Shown: one piece after another, positions 59,260-64,000 of the stretch
How positions within the stretch are numbered: the stretch's first letter is position 1
How the letters are laid out: each line of letters begins with the position of its first letter
Program-made: the position numbers and the translations under genes
The notes under the pieces: model-generated
What the model was told of the DNA's origin: nothing
Databases searched by the model: none
What the model saw: the letters and a program-made list of their open reading frames with translations, nothing else
Source of the DNA: Streptomyces indicus
GTDB lineage: Bacteria > Actinomycetota > Actinomycetes > Streptomycetales > Streptomycetaceae
Direction of reading: 5' to 3'
Length of the DNA stretch: 64,000 nucleotides
Assembly (NCBI RefSeq): GCF_900100315.1
Contig: NZ_FNFF01000009.1
Location: forward strand, 124,001-188,000

Positions 59260-61149
59260 CTACGCCTCGCGCGCACCCGCGTACATGTCGTCGACGAGCG
59301 CCTTGAACTCCCGCTCCACGACAGGCCGCTTGAGCTTGAGGCTCGGCGTGAGCTCACCGTGCTCCACGTCGAGGTCACGCGGCAGGATGCGGAACTTCTT
59401 GATGGTCTGCCACTTCTGGAGGCCCTGGTTGAGCTCGGTGACGTAGCCCTCGATCAGCGCGTTCGTCTTCGGGTCGGCCAGGACATCGGCGTACGCGGTG
59501 GAGGAGAGCCCCTCCTCCTTGGCCCAGTTGGTGATGGCCACCTCGTCGAGGGCGATCAGCGCGGTGCAGTAGTTGCGGTCGGCGCCGATGACCAGGATGT
59601 TCGAGACGTACGGGCAGACGGCCTTGAACTGGCCCTCGACCTCGGAGGGCGCGATGTACTTGCCGCCGGAGGTCTTGATGAGGTCCTTCTTGCGGTCGGT
59701 GATCCGCAGATAGCCGTCCACGGACAGCTCGCCGATGTCACCGGTGTGGAACCAGCCGTCGGGCTCGAGGACTTCGGCGGTCTTCTCGGGCAGCCCGTGG
59801 TAGCCCTGCATGATGCCGGGGCCGCGCAGCAGGATCTCGCCGTCGTCGGCGATCCGCACCTCGCAGCCGGGCAGCGGCTTGCCGACGGTGCCGGTGCGGT
59901 AGGCCTCGCCGGGGTTCACGAAGGACGCGGCGCTCGACTCCGTCAGGCCGTAGCCCTCCAGGATGTGGATGCCGGCGCCGGCGAAGAAGTAGCCGATATC
60001 GGGCGCGAGCGCCGCCGAGCCGGAGACACAGGCCCGCAGCCGCCCGCCGAAGGCCTCGCGCAGCTTGCCGTAGACGAGCTTGTCGGCGACGGCGTGCTTG
60101 GCGCTCAGACCGAAGGGCGCCGAGGCCTTGCCGGTACGCCGGAAGTTGTCCTGGGTGACCTTCGCGTACTCGCGCGCGACGCCCGCCGCCCACAGGAAGA
60201 TCTTGTACTTGGCACCGCCGCCGGCCCGCGCCTTCGCCGCGACCCCGTTGTAGACCTTCTCGAAGATGCGCGGCACGGCCGCCATGTAGGTCGGCTGCAC
60301 CACGGGCAGGTTCTCGATGATCTTGTCCACGCGCCCGTCCACGGCAGTGACGTGCCCGACCTCGATCTGCCCGGAGGTCAGCACCTTGCCGAAGACGTGC
60401 GCGAGCGGCAGCCACAGGTACTGCACGTCGTCGGGCCCGCACAGCCCGGTCTGCGCGATGGCCTTCGCCATGTACGACCAGTTGTCGTGCGGCAGCCGGA
60501 CGCCCTTGGGCTTGCCGGTGGTGCCGGAGGTGTAGATCAGGGTGGCGAGCTGGTCCTTGGTGAGCGCGGCGACCCGCTCCTTGACCGACTCCGGGTTCTT
60601 CTCCAGATACGCCGCTCCGCGGGCCTCGAGGTCGTCGAGGGAGAGCACCCAGCCCTCCGGGTCGCCCTCGGCGGCCTGCGCGTCCGCACCGTTGATCACC
60701 ACGACGTGCTTGAGCCCCGGCAGCTCGGCCCGCCGCTCACGCGCCTTGGCCAGCTGCTCGGCGTCCTCGGCGATCAGCACACGGCTGTCGGAGTCGCTCA
60801 GGATGTACGCGGCCTCCTCGGCGTTGGTCGAGGCGTAGACCGTGGTCGTGGCGGCGCCGGCGCAGAGGATGCCGAGGTCGGCGAGGATCCACTCGACCCG
60901 GGTGTTGGCCGCGAGCGCGACCCGCTCCTCCGGCTGTACGCCGAGCTCGATCAGGCCCGCGGCGATCGCGAAGACGCGCTCGGCGGCTTGGCCCCAGCTC
61001 AGCGACTTCCAGTCGTCGGGGCCCTGGCCCGAGGCCGGGGGCACCGGGTAGCGGTAGGCCTCACCGTCCGGGGTCTTGGCCACGCGCTCAAGGAAGAGGT
61101 TCGCCACGGACGGCGGTCGGTTCTCGATCAAGTTCTGTGTGTCGCTCAC
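59260..61149 (-). CDS. Long-chain fatty-acid-CoA ligase (FadD15-like, AMP-forming)
   Basis: The 629-residue enzyme activates fatty acids with ATP. Motifs are YTSGTTGKPKGV (P-loop, near residue 208), GYGLTESSA near 397, HTGDIGEL and the DRKKDLIKTSGGKYIAPSE hinge and lysine loop near 500. Length and the C-terminal region correspond to the bacterial FadD15 long-chain class. The GTG start has GGAGGATGTC directly upstream. It is convergent with osaB. Membrane-associated by analogy. Confidence 0.93.
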   Translation of the reverse strand: MSDTQNLIENRPPSVANLFLERVAKTPDGEAYRYPVPPASGQGPDDWKSLSWGQAAERVFAIAAGLIELGVQPEERVALAANTRVEWILADLGILCAGAATTTVYASTNAEEAAYILSDSDSRVLIAEDAEQLAKARERRAELPGLKHVVVINGADAQAAEGDPEGWVLSLDDLEARGAAYLEKNPESVKERVAALTKDQLATLIYTSGTTGKPKGVRLPHDNWSYMAKAIAQTGLCGPDDVQYLWLPLAHVFGKVLTSGQIEVGHVTAVDGRVDKIIENLPVVQPTYMAAVPRIFEKVYNGVAAKARAGGGAKYKIFLWAAGVAREYAKVTQDNFRRTGKASAPFGLSAKHAVADKLVYGKLREAFGGRLRACVSGSAALAPDIGYFFAGAGIHILEGYGLTESSAASFVNPGEAYRTGTVGKPLPGCEVRIADDGEILLRGPGIMQGYHGLPEKTAEVLEPDGWFHTGDIGELSVDGYLRITDRKKDLIKTSGGKYIAPSEVEGQFKAVCPYVSNILVIGADRNYCTALIALDEVAITNWAKEEGLSSTAYADVLADPKTNALIEGYVTELNQGLQKWQTIKKFRILPRDLDVEHGELTPSLKLKRPVVEREFKALVDDMYAGAREA

Positions 61150-61310
61150 GACATCCTCCGGGCCCGCGACAGTGCGTGCGACTGAGTGGCTGCTGGTGCG
61201 TACTGTGGTGTGCGTTGTTTAACTTGCGAGTAACTATCGAGCAGTGATCAGAGTAGAGCGCCCGGGCCCGGCGCGTAAGAGGCCTTGAGCTGTCAGTTCC
61301 TCACAGAACG

Positions 61311-61352
61311 GCAACGGGCCCGCAGCGCGCCGTTGCGCTGCGGGCCCGTTGC
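61311..61352 (-). terminator. Strong terminator after the 112-residue secreted protein gene
   Basis: An 18-bp perfect stem (61311-61328 with 61335-61352; outer bases GCAACGGGCCC/GGGCCCGTTGC) with a 6-nt loop begins 12 bp after the stop codon. Confidence 0.8.
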
Positions 61353-61363
61353 CGGACCATGGG

Positions 61364-61702
61364 TCAGTTGATGCTGAAGCTCGCGGCGGTGCTCGAGTTC
61401 GCGATGGCTTCCTTGGCGGTCTTCGTCTTGGCGCCGGTCTTGGCGGCGGCCTCGGCACCCACCTCGGCGTCGACCTCGGCGTCGGCGTTGACGCTGGCGT
61501 CGAACTCCAGGTCCGGGATGACCGCGTCGATCAGACCGGCGAGGTCCAGGCGGACGAGCGCGCCGACCGCGGCGTCCGCGGTGGCCGAGAGGTTCTCCTC
61601 CGGCTTCGGGGCGGCAGCCGAGGCGGCGGACGCGGTACCGCCGAGGATCATGAGGGCGGCGGCCACGATGCCGGCGCCACGCACAACTACGTTCTTGTTC
61701 AT
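61364..61702 (-). CDS. Small secreted protein with acidic repeats
   Basis: The 112-residue protein has a clear Sec signal (MNKNVVVRGAGIVAAALMIL, cleavage near ASA around residue 25) and a mature part with short degenerate repeats (NADAEVDAEVGAEAA, then KTGAKTKTAKEA). GGAGGTAACC precedes the ATG at 61702; the frame extends further but without a site. No family is recognised. It is probably a secreted, flexible protein. A second small secreted protein gene lies next to it in the same direction. Confidence 0.75.
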   Translation of the reverse strand: MNKNVVVRGAGIVAAALMILGGTASAASAAAPKPEENLSATADAAVGALVRLDLAGLIDAVIPDLEFDASVNADAEVDAEVGAEAAAKTGAKTKTAKEAIANSSTAASFSIN

Positions 61703-61827
61703 GGGGGTTACCTCCTTCAGGCCCCATAGAAATAACCTCGAATTATCGACCCGTAACACAGTTAATTCAGTCGGTCGAACCGAGACGGCCAAATGGGGCG
61801 GGAAAGAGGCGGGGAAAAACAAAAAGC

Positions 61828-61857
61828 GGGCCCGGCGCAAGGAAGCGCGCCGGGCCC
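61828..61857 (-). terminator. Canonical U-tract terminator after the 125-residue secreted protein gene
   Basis: GGGCCCGGCGC (61828-61838) pairs with GCGCCGGGCCC (61847-61857). In minus-strand transcription the stem is followed by a run of U (the plus strand reads AAAAAC-AAAAAGC just before it), unusual for such a GC-rich genome. Confidence 0.82.
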
Positions 61858-61912
61858 ACTGAATTCACGTTGCCGCCGCTCGGAGGTGCGGCACGCGTGA
61901 AGGAGGGGTGAT

Positions 61913-62290
61913 TCAGCCGATCGGCAGGCCACCGAGGTGCGGCATGGCACCCAGGGCACCGGCCTTGGCGTCCTGGTTGAGCTTGCCGGCCGCGTCGACG
62001 TCGGTCGAGTTGGCGGCACGCACCGCGTTGTCCGTGACGTCGTCGGCGGCGCCGCGGGCCTCCTTGGCGACCTTGGTGACGGAGTCGATCCAGGCGCGGG
62101 CGTCGACGTTGACGATGTCCTTCAGCTCGTCCAGGCTCGCGCTCGAGTCGTTCACCGTCTTGGTGTCGAGGAGCTTGTCCTCCTGCTGCGGCGCGGCGGC
62201 GCGGGGGGCGTCGTCGGCCATCGCCGGGGCGGCGAAACCGACAGCCATCATGGAACCGGCAACGACCGCAGCAGCCTTCGTGTACTTCAC
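61913..62290 (-). CDS. Small secreted protein (DNVR/Asp-rich), unknown family
   Basis: The 125-residue protein has a signal peptide (MKYTKAAAVVAGSMMAVG, predicted cleavage near AMA around residue 24) and a mature, Asp/Ala-rich, helical domain with SASLDELKDIVNVDARAWID and VAKEARGAADDVT, ending with GALGAMPHLGGLPIG. Streptomyces secrete many proteins of this general form, and the terminal LGGLPIG is reminiscent of others, but no function is known. GGATCC precedes the ATG. Confidence 0.72.
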   Translation of the reverse strand: MKYTKAAAVVAGSMMAVGFAAPAMADDAPRAAAPQQEDKLLDTKTVNDSSASLDELKDIVNVDARAWIDSVTKVAKEARGAADDVTDNAVRAANSTDVDAAGKLNQDAKAGALGAMPHLGGLPIG

Positions 62291-62485
62291 TTCAGGATCC
62301 CTTTCTGAGAGCGACGTCCTTCACGGTCACGACCGTCGTGCCGTCCGAGCGTCTTGCTGGCCGCTCGGAACGCCGCTGCCACCCTTCGTAACGGGGCGCC
62401 CCTGCCTGCGGAAACTCTTAAATCCAGGGTTTTTTGGCATTCACTCGGATGTCGCAGAATTCTTCCAATCCTCACATCAACGCAA

Positions 62486-62518
62486 AAGGCGCCCGTCCGG
62501 TTTACGGACGGGCGCCTT
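62486..62518 (-). terminator. lepA terminator with U-tract
   Basis: AAGGCGCCCGTCCG (62486-62499) pairs perfectly with CGGACGGGCGCCTT (62505-62518) over 14 bp with a 5-nt loop; the minus-strand transcript then reads UUUUGC. It lies 84 bp after lepA. Together with the weakly AT-rich stretch near 62420-62440 that probably holds the promoter of the secreted protein gene, this accounts for the 311-bp gap. Confidence 0.8.
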
Positions 62519-62601
62519 CCTGTGGGCCGTGTGGCCCAAGAACGCGTTCTGCGGGGCGAGTTACCGCCCGGACAGGACTACTTCCGCGACTTCTGCCGCG
62601 G

Positions 62602-64000
62602 TTACTTCTTCTTCGGTCCCTCGTCGCTGGAGAGCACCGCGATGAAGGCCTCCTGCGGCACCTCGACGGAGCCGACCATCTTCATGCGCTTCTTGCCCTC
62701 CTTCTGCTTCTCGAGCAGCTTCCGCTTACGGGAGATGTCACCGCCGTAGCACTTGGCGAGGACGTCCTTGCGGATGGCGCGGATGGTCTCGCGGGCGATC
62801 ACGCGCGAGCCGATGGCGGCCTGGACCGGGACCTCGAAGGCCTGCCGCGGGATGAGCTCCTTGAGCTTGGCGACGAGCCGCACGCCGTACGCGTACGCCT
62901 GGTCCTTGTGCGTCACGGCGGAGAAGGCGTCGACCTTGTCGCCGTGCAGCAGGATGTCCACCTTGACGAGCTGGGCGTCCTGCTCGCCGGTGGGCTCGTA
63001 GTCGAGGGAGGCGTAGCCGCGGGTCTTGGACTTCAGCTGGTCGAAGAAGTCGAAGACGATCTCGGCGAGGGGCAGCGTGTAGCGGATCTCGACGCGGTCC
63101 TCGGAGAGGTAGTCCATGCCGAGGAGGGTGCCGCGGCGGTTCTGGCACAGCTCCATGATCGAGCCGATGAACTCCGAGGGCGCGAGGATCGTGGCGCGCA
63201 CGACCGGCTCGAAGACCTTGTCGATCTTGCCCTCGGGGAACTCGCTCGGATTCGTGACCGTGTGCTCGGTGCCGTCCTCCATGATCACGCGGTAGACCAC
63301 GTTGGGGGCGGTGGCGATCAGGTCGAGGCCGAACTCGCGCTCCAGGCGCTCGCGGATCACGTCCAGGTGCAGCAGGCCGAGGAAGCCCACGCGGAAGCCG
63401 AAGCCGAGGGCCGCGGAGGTCTCCGGCTCGTAGACGAGCGCGGCGTCGTTGAGCTGCAGCTTGTCGAGGGCCTCGCGCAGGTCGGGGTACTCGGAGCCGT
63501 CCAGCGGATACAGACCCGAGAAGACCATCGGCTTCGGGTCCTTGTAGCCGCCGAGCGCCTCGGTGGCGCCCTTCGTGTACGAGGTGATGGTGTCGCCGAC
63601 CTTCGACTGGCGGACGTCCTTCACGCCGGTGATCAGGTAGCCCACCTCGCCGACGCTGAGGCCGTCGGCCGGCAGCATCTCCGGGGAGTTCGCGCCGATC
63701 TCCAGGAGCTCGTGGGCGGCGCCGGTGGACATCATGCGGATGCGCTCGCGCTTGTTCAGCGTGCCGTCCACCACACGGACGTAGGTGACCACGCCGCGGT
63801 ACGAGTCGTAGACCGAGTCGAAGATCATCGCGCGGGCCGGGGCGTCCTTGACGCCGACCGGGGCCGGGACGTCGCGGACCACGCGGTCGAGCAGCGCGTC
63901 CACGCCGACGCCGGTCTTCGCGGAGACCTTGAGCACGTCGGAGGGGTCGCAGCCGATGAGGTTGGCCAGCTCCTCGGAGAACTTCTCCGGCTGGGCGGCC
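62602..64000 (-). CDS. lepA: Elongation factor 4 (LepA), 5' end beyond window
   Basis: The visible 465 residues cover domains II to the unique C-terminal domain of EF-4, the back-translocating ribosome GTPase. Recognisable pieces are KVSAKTGVGVDALLDR at the end of the G domain, VNFxxRIMMS-like ERIRMMSTG, VFSGLYPLDGSEYPDLREAL, LGFGFRVGFLGLLHLDV and the C-terminal GGDISRKRKLLEKQKEGKKR that contacts tRNA. The start and the GTP-binding motifs lie left of the gene's coding end, beyond position 64000. The downstream hairpin at 62486-62518 ends it. Confidence 0.95.
   Translation of the reverse strand, partial: AAQPEKFSEELANLIGCDPSDVLKVSAKTGVGVDALLDRVVRDVPAPVGVKDAPARAMIFDSVYDSYRGVVTYVRVVDGTLNKRERIRMMSTGAAHELLEIGANSPEMLPADGLSVGEVGYLITGVKDVRQSKVGDTITSYTKGATEALGGYKDPKPMVFSGLYPLDGSEYPDLREALDKLQLNDAALVYEPETSAALGFGFRVGFLGLLHLDVIRERLEREFGLDLIATAPNVVYRVIMEDGTEHTVTNPSEFPEGKIDKVFEPVVRATILAPSEFIGSIMELCQNRRGTLLGMDYLSEDRVEIRYTLPLAEIVFDFFDQLKSKTRGYASLDYEPTGEQDAQLVKVDILLHGDKVDAFSAVTHKDQAYAYGVRLVAKLKELIPRQAFEVPVQAAIGSRVIARETIRAIRKDVLAKCYGGDISRKRKLLEKQKEGKKRMKMVGSVEVPQEAFIAVLSSDEGPKKK

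Overview
The window is chromosomal DNA from a high-GC actinobacterium, almost certainly a Streptomyces. The evidence is the very high GC content with strong third-position GC bias, frequent GTG starts, characteristic GC-rich intergenic repeats, a rare TTA codon in one surface-protein gene, and typical Streptomyces core genes: leuA with a leader peptide, phoH-ybeY-corC, hrcA-dnaJ, lepA and an osaABC-like osmotic stress locus. No phage, IS element, CRISPR, rRNA or tRNA was recognised.

Layout. (1) 1-8.7 kb: a peptide/opine-type ABC importer (Tat-lipoprotein binding protein, permease, permease-ATPase fusion, ATPase), an N-acetylneuraminate-lyase-like enzyme, a pxpA fragment, and a convergent secreted sialidase. 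The two outer promoters share a 16-bp motif, and a DasR-like palindrome lies at the left edge, so this looks like a sialic-acid scavenging locus. (2) 8.8-15.2 kb: a NarL-type two-component system with an MMPL exporter, a GAF-ANTAR regulator and a zinc-ribbon/TerB-like protein. (3) 15.4-20 kb: leuA with a four-leucine leader peptide, an M4 metalloprotease with its emfourin-type inhibitor, and era followed by a 29-codon ORF. (4) 20.4-28.4 kb: phoH, ybeY, a CorC/CNNM protein, an MmcQ protein, an MFS exporter with a divergent XRE regulator, two paralogous lipoproteins and a cytidine-deaminase-like protein without its zinc residues. (5) 28.8-32.1 kb: a secreted surface locus with a WxL-like protein and a DUF916-like membrane-anchored protein. 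(6) 32.1-38.7 kb: carbohydrate genes (PfkB kinase, GH4 glycosidase, glucarate-dehydratase-like enzyme with divergent IclR regulator), RNase Z and a HIT protein. (7) 38.8-46.8 kb: a tricorn protease, several uncharacterised proteins including a membrane protein/haem-oxygenase-like pair, rsmE and a nitronate monooxygenase. (8) 47-54 kb: dnaJ-hrcA with a CIRCE operator, an MBL hydrolase, a DUF3097-like protein and hemW. (9) 52.3-59.2 kb: osaC-like phosphatase divergent from osaA (multi-HAMP hybrid kinase) and osaB. (10) 59.2-64 kb: an acyl-CoA ligase, two small secreted proteins, and lepA running off the right edge.

The parts most worth follow-up are the sialic-acid locus with its candidate shared operator, the WxL/DUF916 surface locus with a TTA codon, the membrane protein/haem-oxygenase-like pair at 42.8-44.4 kb, the 276-bp HAMP tandem array in osaA, and the small coding elements (leuA leader, post-era peptide).
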